In this document: in pieces, positions 53,455-63,646 of the stretch
Position numbering within the stretch: position 1 is the first letter of the stretch
Layout: each line of letters starts with the position of its first letter
NCBI RefSeq assembly: GCF_008151785.1
Contig: NZ_CP036523.1
Location: 1,488,001 to 1,552,000 of the forward strand
Length of the DNA stretch: 64,000 nt
DNA from: Peptacetobacter hiranonis
GTDB taxonomy: Bacteria; Bacillota; Clostridia; Peptostreptococcales; Peptostreptococcaceae
Direction: 5' to 3'
Notes under the pieces: model-generated
What the model saw: only the letters and a program-made list of their open reading frames with translations
Told to the model about the DNA's origin: nothing
The model's database searches: none
Made by a program: the position numbers and the translations under genes

Positions 53455-54775
53455 CTACAACATCTCCAATCAAATCATATTCCATAGCTTCTGTTATATA
53501 AACATTTACAAAGCTACCTATTTCTAATTCTTCGTCTGAATTAACGTATACAACACTGTCTATTTCCTCAGCATCGCCCTGAGTTCTACCAACATATACA
53601 CCTTCTTCAGCCTCTTCTTCTATAAGAACTTCAAATACTTTGTCTTCTCTTTTCTGATTTATTTCCTCAGATATTGCCTGCTGAACCATCATGACTCTAT
53701 CTCTTCTCTCTTCTTTGATTTCTTCGTCCATGTGTCCATCCATTCTATCTGCAGGAGTATCTTCTTCTCTTGAATACGCAAATGCACCTAATCTATCGAA
53801 TTTTATTTCTTTCATAAATTCTATTAACTCTTCTAGATCTTCTTCTGTTTCTCCTGGGAATCCAACGATAACAGTGGTTCTTATTACAGCATCTGGTATT
53901 TTACTTCTTATCATCTCAACTTTATTTCTTATATCTTCTTTAGATGTTCTTCTGTTCATTCTTTTTAATACTCTGTTGCTTGCATGCTGTATTGGCATAT
54001 CAAAGTAGCTACATATATTGTCGTGAGCAGCTATAACATCTATTAATTTTTCAGTTATTGATTCTGGGTAAGAATACATTATTCTTATCCATTTTATACC
54101 TTCTATCCCTGCTAATTCTTCTAATAACTCAGCAAGTTTTGCTTCTCCGTATAAATCCTCACCGTATCTAGTAGTATCCTGAGCTATTACAACTAATTCT
54201 TTTACTCCTTCTGCAGCAAGAGTTTTAGCTTCTTCTACTATATCTTCTATTTTTCTACTTCTGTATTTTCCTCTTAATTTAGGTATTATACAGTATGTAC
54301 AGTGGTTAGAACATCCTTCACCTATTTTTAAATAAGCCATATGTTCTGGAGTAGATACATATCTAGGTAAAGTTTCATCAAATGCAAATTCTATATTTCC
54401 TATTTCTGTTACATTCTTTTCACTTTCTAATCTATCTATTATTTCAGATATATTCATAAAGTTACCAGTCCCAACTATTGCATCTATTTCTGGTATTTCT
54501 TCTAATAATTCATCTGCATATCTCTGTGCTAGACATCCAGTAACTATTAGATATTTAAGTTTTCCAAATTCTTTTAACTGAGATAATTCAACTATTGTAT
54601 CTATTGATTCCTGTTTTGCATCTCTTATAAATCCACAAGTATTAACAATTATTATATCTGCTTCGGCGAATTCTTCTACAAATTCGTACCCTTTTTCTTT
54701 TAAGATCCCTGTCATTATCTCTGCATCCATTAGATTTTTTGAACATCCTAGGGATTCAAGTGCTATCTTTAACAT
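53438..54775 (-). CDS. rimO: Ribosomal protein S12 methylthiotransferase
   Basis: A 445-aa radical-SAM enzyme that adds a methylthio group to S12 Asp. N-terminal UPF0004 domain with Cys11 in ESLGCSKNLMD, plus CGFIRDA; radical-SAM cluster motif GCSNHCTYCIIP; C-terminal TRAM domain. The motif set separates RimO from MiaB. AGGAG at about 54782-54787 precedes the ATG. It is in an operon with pgsA. Confidence 0.96.
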   Translation of the reverse strand: MLKIALESLGCSKNLMDAEIMTGILKEKGYEFVEEFAEADIIIVNTCGFIRDAKQESIDTIVELSQLKEFGKLKYLIVTGCLAQRYADELLEEIPEIDAIVGTGNFMNISEIIDRLESEKNVTEIGNIEFAFDETLPRYVSTPEHMAYLKIGEGCSNHCTYCIIPKLRGKYRSRKIEDIVEEAKTLAAEGVKELVVIAQDTTRYGEDLYGEAKLAELLEELAGIEGIKWIRIMYSYPESITEKLIDVIAAHDNICSYFDMPIQHASNRVLKRMNRRTSKEDIRNKVEMIRSKIPDAVIRTTVIVGFPGETEEDLEELIEFMKEIKFDRLGAFAYSREEDTPADRMDGHMDEEIKEERRDRVMMVQQAISEEINQKREDKVFEVLIEEEAEEGVYVGRTQGDAEEIDSVVYVNSDEELEIGSFVNVYITEAMEYDLIGDVVDELAE

Positions 54776-54796
54776 TTATTCTCCTTTCAATTTTAA

Positions 54797-54826
54797 AATT
54801 AAGGTGGAGTAATATCCACCTTAATT
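54797..54826 (-). terminator. Hairpin, probable terminator between ftsK and rimO
   Basis: A perfect 12-bp stem (AATTAAGGTGGA with TCCACCTTAATT) is followed by the moderate T-tract TTAAAATT on the minus strand. It may be an attenuating, not an absolute, terminator. Confidence 0.65.
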
Positions 54827-54837
54827 CTAGTTTTATA

Positions 54838-57309
54838 TTATTTTTTCATTTCGTCTAACTGCTCTTTAGATATAAGGACTTTTCTAGGTCTACTTCCCTC
54901 ATTCTGTCCAACTATACCTCTTTCTTCCATTGCATCTATCATTCTAGCAGCTCTATTAAATCCTATTTTGAATTTTCTCTGTAGCATTGAAGAAGATGCC
55001 TGTCCATTATTTACAACGAATTCGATTGCTTCTGGAAGTAATTCATCTTCGTCGTCGTGTTCCATATTTTTAATAGAAGATATTGTTTCGATAATATCCT
55101 CTTCATATTTAACCTCTTCATCTTTGAACTGTGATTTTACATAGTCTATTACGTTTTCTAGTTCTGAATCAGATATAAATGCTCCCTGAAGTCTTTCTGG
55201 TTTAGAAGCTCCTAGTGGATAGAATAACATATCTCCTTTTCCAAGAAGTTTTTCTGCTCCTCCCATATCAAGTATTGTTCTTGAGTCTGTCTGAGAAGAT
55301 ACGGCAAATGCTATTCTTGAAGGGATATTAGCTTTTATTACCCCTGTTATTACGTCTACAGATGGTCTTTGTGTAGCTATAACAAGGTGCATACCAGCTG
55401 CTCTTGCCTTCTGAGCTAATCTACATATATAATCCTCTACTTCTTTAGCACAAGTCATCATAAGATCCGCTAACTCATCTATTACAATAACTATGCTCGG
55501 CATTTTTTCTTCTGCCTTTTCATTATAGCTTTTTATATCTCTAACACCTGTATCACTAAATGCTTTATATCTTCTATTCATTTCACTAACAGCCCAATTT
55601 AAAGCATTTGCTGCTTTTGAAGGATCTGTAACTACTGGTATTAGAAGGTGTGGTATACCATTGTAGTTAGAAAGTTCTACTACTTTAGGGTCTATTAGAA
55701 GTAATTTAACTTCATCTGGTTTTGCTTTGAATAATATACTGTTTATAAGTGTATTTACACACACACTCTTACCAGAACCAGTTGAACCAGCTATTAAAAG
55801 ATGTGGCATCTTAGCTATATCACTTACAAATATCTTACCAGAAACGTCTTTTCCAAGACCCATAGCAAGTGGAGATTTAAATTCTTTAAATTCCTTACTT
55901 TCTATTATCTCTCTGATTCCAACCATCTGAGTTTCTTCATTTGGAACTTCTATACCTATGGCATTTTTACCTGGTATAGGCGCTTCAATTCTTATACTTC
56001 TAGCCGCTAAACTAAGTGCTATATCATCCGTTAAATTAACTATTTTACTAACTTTTACACCTGGTTTAGGCTGAACTTCATATCTAGTTATTGTAGGACC
56101 TACTGTAACCTGACTTATTGTAGCCTCTACTCCAAAATCAGAAAGAGTTTTTTCTAATAATCCAGCATTTTTTATAACTGATTTCTTTACATTTTCATTT
56201 GATTTTTTATTTACTTTATTTAAAAGAGTCACTGGTGGAATCTTATAATTTTTATACTTTTCATTTTCTTCTACCGCATCAAAAGGCATAGTAGATTCCA
56301 TAGTCTTAGGACTAACTGCAGAAGTTGTGTTCACAGCCTCTTCTTCAAACATTTTGCTATATGATTTTACATTATCATTTGAATTTGAAGTAGATGCACC
56401 TCTACTGAATATATCATCTTCAGGTGCTCTTTCCTGACTTTGTAATTCTTTTAATACATCAAGTTCAGACATAGTCTGAGTTCCTTCAAGTATTTCTAGG
56501 TAATCATCTTCTGCTTTATTGAATCCAACTATTTTTATAGTTTTATCATCATTAAATTCTTCTTCCTCTGGCTCTTCTTCTGCTTTATTGAACTTATTCT
56601 TTAAGCTACCAAACATACCTTTTTTGTCTTCTTTTTCATCTCTAGCGATCATAGTCTTATCGTCCATCTCATCTACTTCATCAGTAACTAGATTAAGTGC
56701 AGAGTCCTTCATTTTGCTAAGTCTTTCACGCATAGAAAGCCCACTATTTTTAGTTTCTTTAAATCTCTTGAACATATCGCTAACAGAAACGTTGCATATA
56801 TAAACTATACTTATAATTAGTGCAAATATAGCTACTAACCAAGCACCAACTGTGCCGAATATTTTACACATATAGTATACGATTATAGTTGATATTAAAC
56901 CGCATCCGTTTCCTGTTACTCCCTGATGCATTATTTCTGTCATCATACTCTGTTCAAATGGGCTACTTACAACTATGCTATTTGCGTGAAGTAGTCCATA
57001 GAATACAAACACAAATAGTATTATTACATAATAAACCTTTGTTTTTCTAAATCTATAGATATATTCATTTCCATCCATAAATCCTAGGACACCTGTCATT
57101 ATAAGGAGAATTGGTATAAATATTGATAATCCTCCAAATAATCCTTTAAACATATTCTGTATGAACTGAGGTACCCAGCCCATAGAATTAGAGTTTAAGC
57201 TGTATAATAGGAATATACCTAAAAATATAGTTATAAGATTATGATATTCTGAGTTAAATCTTATTTTTTGTTTCTTTTTTCTTTTTTTCTTGTTTTTCAA
57301 ACTCGCCAA
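54838..57309 (-). CDS. ftsK: DNA translocase FtsK/SpoIIIE
   Basis: An 823-aa chromosome-segregation motor. A Lys-rich N-terminus, four or so membrane helices (about 30-165), a long acidic linker (about 200-345), then the RecA-like motor. Walker A is [14 protein letters not shown], Walker B is [13 protein letters not shown], and the C-terminal winged gamma domain that reads SRS/KOPS sequences follows ([18 protein letters not shown]). Start: TTG at 57307-57309, 8 nt after AAGGAG. A GTG three codons upstream overlaps the ribosome site. Whether it acts in sporulation (SpoIIIE) cannot be told here. Confidence 0.96.
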   Translation of the reverse strand: MASLKNKKKRKKKQKIRFNSEYHNLITIFLGIFLLYSLNSNSMGWVPQFIQNMFKGLFGGLSIFIPILLIMTGVLGFMDGNEYIYRFRKTKVYYVIILFVFVFYGLLHANSIVVSSPFEQSMMTEIMHQGVTGNGCGLISTIIVYYMCKIFGTVGAWLVAIFALIISIVYICNVSVSDMFKRFKETKNSGLSMRERLSKMKDSALNLVTDEVDEMDDKTMIARDEKEDKKGMFGSLKNKFNKAEEEPEEEEFNDDKTIKIVGFNKAEDDYLEILEGTQTMSELDVLKELQSQERAPEDDIFSRGASTSNSNDNVKSYSKMFEEEAVNTTSAVSPKTMESTMPFDAVEENEKYKNYKIPPVTLLNKVNKKSNENVKKSVIKNAGLLEKTLSDFGVEATISQVTVGPTITRYEVQPKPGVKVSKIVNLTDDIALSLAARSIRIEAPIPGKNAIGIEVPNEETQMVGIREIIESKEFKEFKSPLAMGLGKDVSGKIFVSDIAKMPHLLIAGSTGSGKSVCVNTLINSILFKAKPDEVKLLLIDPKVVELSNYNGIPHLLIPVVTDPSKAANALNWAVSEMNRRYKAFSDTGVRDIKSYNEKAEEKMPSIVIVIDELADLMMTCAKEVEDYICRLAQKARAAGMHLVIATQRPSVDVITGVIKANIPSRIAFAVSSQTDSRTILDMGGAEKLLGKGDMLFYPLGASKPERLQGAFISDSELENVIDYVKSQFKDEEVKYEEDIIETISSIKNMEHDDEDELLPEAIEFVVNNGQASSSMLQRKFKIGFNRAARMIDAMEERGIVGQNEGSRPRKVLISKEQLDEMKK

Positions 57310-57430
57310 AAATATCACTCCTTTTCCTTTCTAAAATTATAATATTTAACATTTTCAAAGTAAATTATCAAAATCAACATTATATTATTATATCACATAT
57401 ATGACATTTTCAACAAATTTAGATATTAAA

Positions 57431-58636
57431 CTAACAACAGAATTTGCTGTGTATAGCATGAACAGCTTTTTCCATATCATTTTCGTCAACTAGGCAAGAT
57501 ATTGTCATACTAGAGTCAGATGTCTGTAATAGAGGTATTTCAGCCTCTTTAAGACCTCTTGCAACTTTAGACATTACTCCAGGTATTCCTGTCATAGATG
57601 ATCCTATAAGAGTTACCTTTGCACAATTTGTTTTTATTTCGTAATTAACGCCATTATCTTTTAATATTTTTTCTAGTGAGTCCTTATCTTTTTCATCTAT
57701 TACAAATGCTTTTTCTCCTATAAAGAAGTTTATCATATCCATACTTATATTTTTTTCTTCCATTTCAGATAATATATCTGTAAAAGTTCCGTTGTCTTTT
57801 ATTTTTATTTGTACTATATCTCTTTTATTAGCTACAGCAAATCTTTCTTCTTTGCAGCAACATTCAAATCCATCATTTTCTATATTTTTTACTGAGCAAA
57901 TTTTTGTTCCTTCATAGCTTGGATTTAATGTGTTTTTTATAGCTAGAGTTATATTTCCATCTTTTGCTATCTGAACAGCTCTTGGATGTATTACCTTAGC
58001 TCCTTTATCAGCCATCTGGAATACTTCTTCGTAATCAATGTAATCAAGTACTTTTGCATCTGGCTCTACTCTTGGGTCAGCAGTCATTATTCCGTCTACG
58101 TCTGTATATATTTCCACGTATTTACACCCTAAAGCTTTTCCAAGTGCAACAGCAGAAGTATCTGAGCCACCTCTTCCAAGTGTGTTTATATCTCCTCTAT
58201 CATCTCCACCCTGGAATCCCGCTACAACTACGACTTTACCATCTTCAAGCTCTCTTTTTATTCTACTAGGATCTATGTCTTTTATCTTTGCATCTGAATA
58301 AACACCATTTGTCATCATACCTGCCTGGCTACCTGTAAATGCAACCGCCTCTACTCCATTAGCAGTAAGCATACTAGCCATAAGTGTAGAAGATATTATT
58401 TCTCCACAAGACATAAGCATGTCTTTTTCTCTATCAGTAGGATTATTTGTAACCTGCTCTAAAAGACCTAATAGAGTATCTGTTGCATATGGATCTCCTT
58501 TTCTACCCATTGCAGATACAACTATCACTACATCATTTCCTATTTCTTTAGTTTTTTTAACTATTTCACATACTTCAGCCATTTTTTCAAAATTAGCTAC
58601 TGAAGTACCACCAAATTTCTGAACTATTATACTCAT
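57431..58636 (-). CDS. lysC: Aspartate kinase
   Basis: The first enzyme of the lysine/threonine/methionine branch, 401 aa. Signature IVQKFGGTSVANFEKM at the N-terminus and DTSAVALGKALGC for the kinase core. Two C-terminal ACT domains bind effectors (NISMDMINFF and SMTGIPGVMSKVA). It follows the M16 peptidase gene by 24 nt and has no lysine riboswitch, so feedback control is likely at protein level. Confidence 0.96.
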   Translation of the reverse strand: MSIIVQKFGGTSVANFEKMAEVCEIVKKTKEIGNDVVIVVSAMGRKGDPYATDTLLGLLEQVTNNPTDREKDMLMSCGEIISSTLMASMLTANGVEAVAFTGSQAGMMTNGVYSDAKIKDIDPSRIKRELEDGKVVVVAGFQGGDDRGDINTLGRGGSDTSAVALGKALGCKYVEIYTDVDGIMTADPRVEPDAKVLDYIDYEEVFQMADKGAKVIHPRAVQIAKDGNITLAIKNTLNPSYEGTKICSVKNIENDGFECCCKEERFAVANKRDIVQIKIKDNGTFTDILSEMEEKNISMDMINFFIGEKAFVIDEKDKDSLEKILKDNGVNYEIKTNCAKVTLIGSSMTGIPGVMSKVARGLKEAEIPLLQTSDSSMTISCLVDENDMEKAVHAIHSKFCC

Positions 58637-58660
58637 CTTAACCTCCTAAAATATGAGCTT

Positions 58661-59905
58661 CTACAACTCAATTTCACTTACGCCTTTTCCAACAACACAT
58701 ACGCCCATTTTATCTATATCTAGTACATCTTTTATTACCCTATTTATATCCTCCATAGTTATAGAGTTTAATCCTTCTATAACATCTTCTAAGGTTTCAA
58801 CCTTTCCAGTTATAAGCATATACTTTCCTATAGCACTCATTCTACTCTCAGTGCTCTCCATCCCCAGCATAAACTCACCTTTTAGCTGCTCCTTAGAGTT
58901 TTTTAATTCTTCCTCAGTTATTCCATTTTCATTAAGAGATACAATCTCTTCTTTTATTAATCTATATACGTCCTCTAGATTTTCTGTACTCATACTAGCA
59001 TATATTCCAAGCTCTCCCTTATCCCGATAGAATTCCTGCTCTGAATATATAGAGTATACAAGTCCTTCATCTTCTCTAATTCTCTGGAATAATCTAGATG
59101 TAGAACTTCCTCCTAACACATTGTTTATTATATCTATCGTATATACATCGTTTGAGCTAGAGCCTATATTTTCGCACTCAAAACAAATAGCTAGATTTGT
59201 CTGCTCATAATCTCTATCCTTCTTAACAACACAAGGATTGAATATCTCATCTTGTAGATTATAGTTTGGCTTTTCTCCATGCCAATTTGCAAACTTATCT
59301 TCTATAAGCTTAACAGTTTCATCAAAATCAAAATTTCCACATATTGAAAGAACTGCATTTTCTGGAACATAGAATTTTTCAAAGTAATCTAAAATAGCTT
59401 CTCTATTCATACTCTTAATAGATTCTTTGCTACCAAGTATGTTCTTTCCTATACCTTTATTATCATAGACTTTTTCAAGTAGTATGTCATATGTTAAATC
59501 CTCTGGGGAATCCTCGTACATTTTTAATTCCTCTGTTATTACACTCTTTTCTCTTTCGATGTCTTTTTCATCGAATTTAGAATTTAATATCATATCAGAG
59601 AGAATATCTATCCCTATATTCAAATGTTCATCAAGGAGTCTTACATAATAACAAGTACACTCTCTACCTGTAAAAGCATTAATTACACCGCCTAAATTTT
59701 CGATTTCTGCAACCAACTGTTTTGATGTTCTATTTTTAGTACCTTTAAACATCATATGCTCTATAAAGTGAGATACACCGTCTATATAATTTTCTTCTGT
59801 TTTTATTCCTGCTCTAAACCATATCCCCATAGATATCGATTTAAAGTAAGGAATTTCCTCGGCTATAATTGTAAGCCCATTTTTTAATTTTTTCGTTTTG
59901 TACAT
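58661..59905 (-). CDS. M16 family zinc peptidase
   Basis: A 414-aa pitrilysin-type peptidase of the processing-peptidase-like (PqqL/YmxG) group. The inverted zinc motif is H46-F-I-E49-H50 in VSHFIEHMMFKGT, with the third Glu ligand in TEELKMYEDSPED. A second, inactive M16 half follows. It is often found near pnp in Firmicutes (YmxG). The native substrate is unknown. It is co-transcribed with lysC. Confidence 0.93.
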   Translation of the reverse strand: MYKTKKLKNGLTIIAEEIPYFKSISMGIWFRAGIKTEENYIDGVSHFIEHMMFKGTKNRTSKQLVAEIENLGGVINAFTGRECTCYYVRLLDEHLNIGIDILSDMILNSKFDEKDIEREKSVITEELKMYEDSPEDLTYDILLEKVYDNKGIGKNILGSKESIKSMNREAILDYFEKFYVPENAVLSICGNFDFDETVKLIEDKFANWHGEKPNYNLQDEIFNPCVVKKDRDYEQTNLAICFECENIGSSSNDVYTIDIINNVLGGSSTSRLFQRIREDEGLVYSIYSEQEFYRDKGELGIYASMSTENLEDVYRLIKEEIVSLNENGITEEELKNSKEQLKGEFMLGMESTESRMSAIGKYMLITGKVETLEDVIEGLNSITMEDINRVIKDVLDIDKMGVCVVGKGVSEIEL

Positions 59906-60052
59906 AACTCCTCCAAAAACATTTATTCTTTACTCCATTATACTATTATAATTTACATAGAATATATTATCAACTTCTAATAATTGAAAAAGAATTTGAC
60001 AACTACAACTGTTACTTTATTTTTATTTTTTCTGCACTTCTATTTAGACAAC

Positions 60053-60089
60053 AAAAAAAGAGATGCCTCAAAATTTTTCGGCATCTCTT
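60053..60089 (-). terminator. Terminator after pnp
   Basis: A perfect 10-bp stem (AAGAGATGCC with GGCATCTCTT) is followed by TTTTTTTGT on the minus strand. Confidence 0.9.
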
Positions 60090-60102
60090 GATTATTCATT
60101 TA

Positions 60103-62190
60103 TTATAATAGAACTTTTCTAGAAAGGTTTATTCTTCCTTTTTCATCTATTTCAGTTACTTTAACTTCTAATTCGTCGCCTATGTTTAGAACATCTTCTA
60201 CATTGTTTACTCTTTCTTTAGATATCTGAGAAACATGAAGAAGTCCTTCTTTACCTGGAAGTATTTCCATGAAAGCACCGAAGTTCATTATTCTAGTTAC
60301 TTTACCTCTGTATACTTTACCAACTTCTGCTTCAGCAACTATATTTCCGATAAGTTCTTTAGCTCTGTCTATCATAGCTTTGTCAGTACCAGCTATGAAT
60401 ACTTCACCAGTCTGTTCTATGTCTATTTTAACACCAGTTTCGTCTATTATCTTAGTTATAACTTTTCCACCAGGTCCTATTACATCTTTTATCTTATCTG
60501 GATTTATGTTCATTCTTTCTATTTTTGGAGCGTATGGAGAAAGCTCTGGTCTTGGTTCAGATATAACTTTTCTCATTTCTCCAAGTATGTGCATTCTACC
60601 TTCTCTAGCCTGTGCAAGAGCTCTTCTTAGTATATCTTCATCTATACCGTCTATTTTTATATCCATCTGTATAGCTGTTATACCGTGTTCAGTACCTGCA
60701 ACTTTGAAGTCCATATCTCCTAAGTGGTCTTCCATTCCCTGTATATCAGAAAGTACAACTACTTTATCGTGGTGTTTTATTAGACCCATGGCTATACCAG
60801 CTACCATATCTTTTATTGGAACACCAGCATCTAATAATGATAATGTAGATGCACAAACACTCGCCTGAGAAGTTGATCCATTTGAGCTTAGTACTTCAGA
60901 TACTAATCTTATTGCATAAGGGAAATCTTCCTGAGATGGTATTACTGGAAGTAATGCTCTTTCAGCAAGTGCCCCATGTCCTATTTCTCTTCTTCCTGGT
61001 CCTCTTGAAGGTCTAGCTTCACCTACTGAGTAAGCTGGGAAGTTGTAGTGGTGCATATATCTTTTGTTTTCTTCTTCATCTAATCCATCAAGTTTCTGAA
61101 CATCGCCTAAAGCTCCTAATGTAGCTATGTTCATTACCTGAGTCTGACCTCTTGTGAATATTGCAGAACCATGAGTTCTTGGTATCATACCAGTTTCACA
61201 CCATATAGGTCTTATTTCATTGTATTTTCTGTTGTCTGGTCTTACTTCTTCATCAGTTATTAAAGATCTAACTTCGTCTTTTATTATAGCCTGAAGAACT
61301 TCTTCTATATCTCCAGCTACTTCTTCAAAGTTTTCTAATTTTTCTTCAAAGTAAGCAAAAGTTTCTTCTTTAACTTTATCCATATTTTCCATTCTTTCCA
61401 TTTTTTCAACAGTCTGAACGGCTTCTCTCATTTTTGCTGAAGCAAATTCTTTTACCTGAGCTTCTATATCTTCATCAGCATGGTATAATTTTACTTCTTC
61501 TTTTTCTTTTCCTGAACCAGCTACTATTTCTTCTATAAACTCAACTATTTTTTTGATGTGTTCATGTGCGAATAATATAGCTTTTAACATAGTATCTTCA
61601 GATACTTCCTGAGCACCTGCTTCAACCATCATTATAGCGTCTTTTGTTCCAGATACTACTAAGTGCATTTCACTTTTTTCTCTCTGTTCAGCGTTAGGGT
61701 TAACAACGAATTCTCCGTCAACTAAACCTATGCAAACTGAACCTGTTGGGCCATTGAAAGGTATGTCAGATATTGATAATGCAACTGATGAACCTATCAT
61801 AGCTACTATATCAGGAGTACAATCCTGGTCTACTGAAAGAACAGTTGCAACAACCTGAACATCATTTCTGAATCCTTTCGGGAATAAAGGTCTTATTGGT
61901 CTATCTATTAATCTTGATGTTAATATCGCTTTTTCTGAAGGTTTTCCTTCTCTTTTTAAGAATCCACCAGGTATTTTACCTACTGAATATAATTTTTCTT
62001 CGTAATCAACACTTAGAGGGAAGAAATCTATTCCATCTCTTGGTTCTGCTGATTTTGTTGTGTTTACCATAACTACACTGTCACCGTATTTTACTATACA
62101 GTTACCATTAGTCATTTCACATATTTTTCCTACTTCTACAGAAAGCTCTCTACCAGCAAATTCTGTAGTATATATCTTATGTTCAACCAT
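60103..62190 (-). CDS. pnp: Polynucleotide phosphorylase
   Basis: A 695-aa phosphorolytic 3'-5' exoribonuclease of the degradosome. Two RNase PH cores ([20 protein letters not shown] and [21 protein letters not shown]), an alpha-helical linker, then a KH domain ([16 protein letters not shown]) and an S1 domain ([18 protein letters not shown]). The start is well placed after TAGGAGG. It is downstream of rpsO, as in most Firmicutes, with a DegV gene inserted between. Confidence 0.98.
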
Positions 62191-62288
62191 AATCTATTTT
62201 TCCTCCTAATCCTTCCGTTTTCTCGTCTCAATTAATATATTATCAAAAATATCAAACTTCTACAATATATTTAATCATTCCTTAATGT

Positions 62289-63131
62289 TTAAAGAGAACT
62301 GCTTAAAGCAATTATATCTGGTCCAGTATGAGAACATATGCACACTCCACCTCTTGTAAACATTACTTTTCTCGCTTTTATTCTTTTTCTAACTTCTTCT
62401 TCAAGACCTTTCATCTCGTCGTAATTAGCTCCACATCCTATTGTAACTATTTTATCTTCCAGATTACCGTCGTTCATATCTAACAGTACATCAACCATTG
62501 TGTGAGGAACTTTTTTAGCCCCTCTTATCTTTTCTAACATTTTTATATCCCCATTTTCAACGTAGAATAATGGCTGAACATGAAGAAGATTTCCTATTGT
62601 TGCTGTAGCGCTTGGGACTCTACCACTTTTCTTTAAATAAGTAAGAGTAGATGGTACAAATAATAAATGCACACTTTCCCTAATATTATCTAATTCCTCT
62701 AGCACTTCTTCATAATTTTTCCCTTCATCTATCAATTCACATGCTTTTATAACATACTGTCCACTTCCCAGAGAAAGGTTTAGTGTATCGAATACAAATA
62801 TTTCTCCATTTTCGCAATCTTCTTTTGCAAGTGTGGCACTCTGATAGGTTCCGGATGATTTTGAAGAGCCTGTTATACATATAATTTTTTTACCCTCAGA
62901 AGTATACTTATCAAATGCTTCTCTAAACTCTATATATGTCGCTTGAGAAGTTTTAGGTATTTCTCCAGTAGATTTTACCCTTTTGTAAAACTCCTCTTTA
63001 CTTATGTCGATTCCCTCTCTAAATTCCTCATTATCGAACATTACTGTTAATGGGATAACCTCTAAATAAGGTTTAGCTGCTATCTCATCCGGTATATCGC
63101 ATAAACTGTCGCATAATAGCTGAATATTCAT
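62289..63131 (-). CDS. DegV family fatty-acid-binding protein
   Basis: A 280-aa DegV/FakB-type protein that carries fatty acids to the FakA kinase. N-terminal CDSLCDIPDE, a TSQATYIEFREAF segment with the fatty-acid pocket, and ITGSSKSSGTYQSA. The C-terminal half ends with the typical HTGPDIIALSS. It is inserted between rpsO and pnp. No fakA gene is seen nearby. Confidence 0.92.
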   Translation of the reverse strand: MNIQLLCDSLCDIPDEIAAKPYLEVIPLTVMFDNEEFREGIDISKEEFYKRVKSTGEIPKTSQATYIEFREAFDKYTSEGKKIICITGSSKSSGTYQSATLAKEDCENGEIFVFDTLNLSLGSGQYVIKACELIDEGKNYEEVLEELDNIRESVHLLFVPSTLTYLKKSGRVPSATATIGNLLHVQPLFYVENGDIKMLEKIRGAKKVPHTMVDVLLDMNDGNLEDKIVTIGCGANYDEMKGLEEEVRKRIKARKVMFTRGGVCICSHTGPDIIALSSSL

Positions 63132-63213
63132 ATTATACCTCCTTGTGCTGTTATTGAATTTTAAAACAGAGTAAAATCAAATATATTTACACTGCTATTA
63201 TATTTCTATTTGA

Positions 63214-63243
63214 AAAAAGCAGGTAATTATATACCTGCTTTTT
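63214..63243 (-). terminator. Terminator after rpsO
   Basis: An AAAAAGCAGGTA/TACCTGCTTTTT stem runs into T on the minus strand, between rpsO and the DegV gene. Confidence 0.88.
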
Positions 63244-63257
63244 ACTGATAAATAAAA

Positions 63258-63518
63258 TTATTTTCTTAAACCTAATTTTGCTATTAAAGCTCTGTATCCT
63301 TCTAGGTCGTTTTCTTTTAAGTAAGAAAGTAAGTTTCTTCTTTTACCAACCATTTTTAATAGACCTCTTCTTGAGTGATGGTCTTTTTTGTGAACTTTTA
63401 AGTGTTCGTTTAATTCGTTTATTCTAGCTGTTAATATAGCTATCTGTACTTCTGGAGAACCAGTATCTCCTTCTTTTCTTCCGAATTCTTTGATTATTTC
63501 TGCTTTGTTTGCTAACAT
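63258..63518 (-). CDS. rpsO: Small ribosomal subunit protein S15
   Basis: An 86-aa S15 protein starting [20 protein letters not shown], with the signature [21 protein letters not shown] and [24 protein letters not shown] at 63516-63518 with GGAGG in the ATGGAGGAAA upstream. A second ATG at 63533, within that ribosome site, would give a longer product but is rejected. It is the first gene of the rpsO...pnp group. Confidence 0.97.
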   Translation of the reverse strand: MLANKAEIIKEFGRKEGDTGSPEVQIAILTARINELNEHLKVHKKDHHSRRGLLKMVGKRRNLLSYLKENDLEGYRALIAKLGLRK

Positions 63519-63533
63519 TTGTTTTTCCTCCAT

Positions 63534-63620
63534 GTATTTATTTTTAATCGCCCTTCACTAGGCAGTGATCGGAGTGTTCAACTGCTGAGTGTGGGTTAAT
63601 CACCTTAATTATATTAACAT
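63534..63620 (-). promoter_or_regulatory. rpsO leader, candidate S15 autoregulatory RNA
   Basis: About 85 nt upstream of rpsO contain paired segments: outer GTGAT/ATCAC, and an inner CACT-GCCT-AGTG hairpin. A GGGCGAT stretch lies just before the ribosome site. S15 leaders that bind S15 are known in several bacterial groups. The fold here is by eye only. Confidence 0.45.
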
Positions 63621-63646
63621 ATCTTAAAAGTATTTGCAAATATTTT

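Noticed and set aside
60269-60868. 199-codon plus-strand open frame opposite pnp
   Set aside because: Entirely inside pnp, low-complexity Ser/Ile-rich, no start signals.
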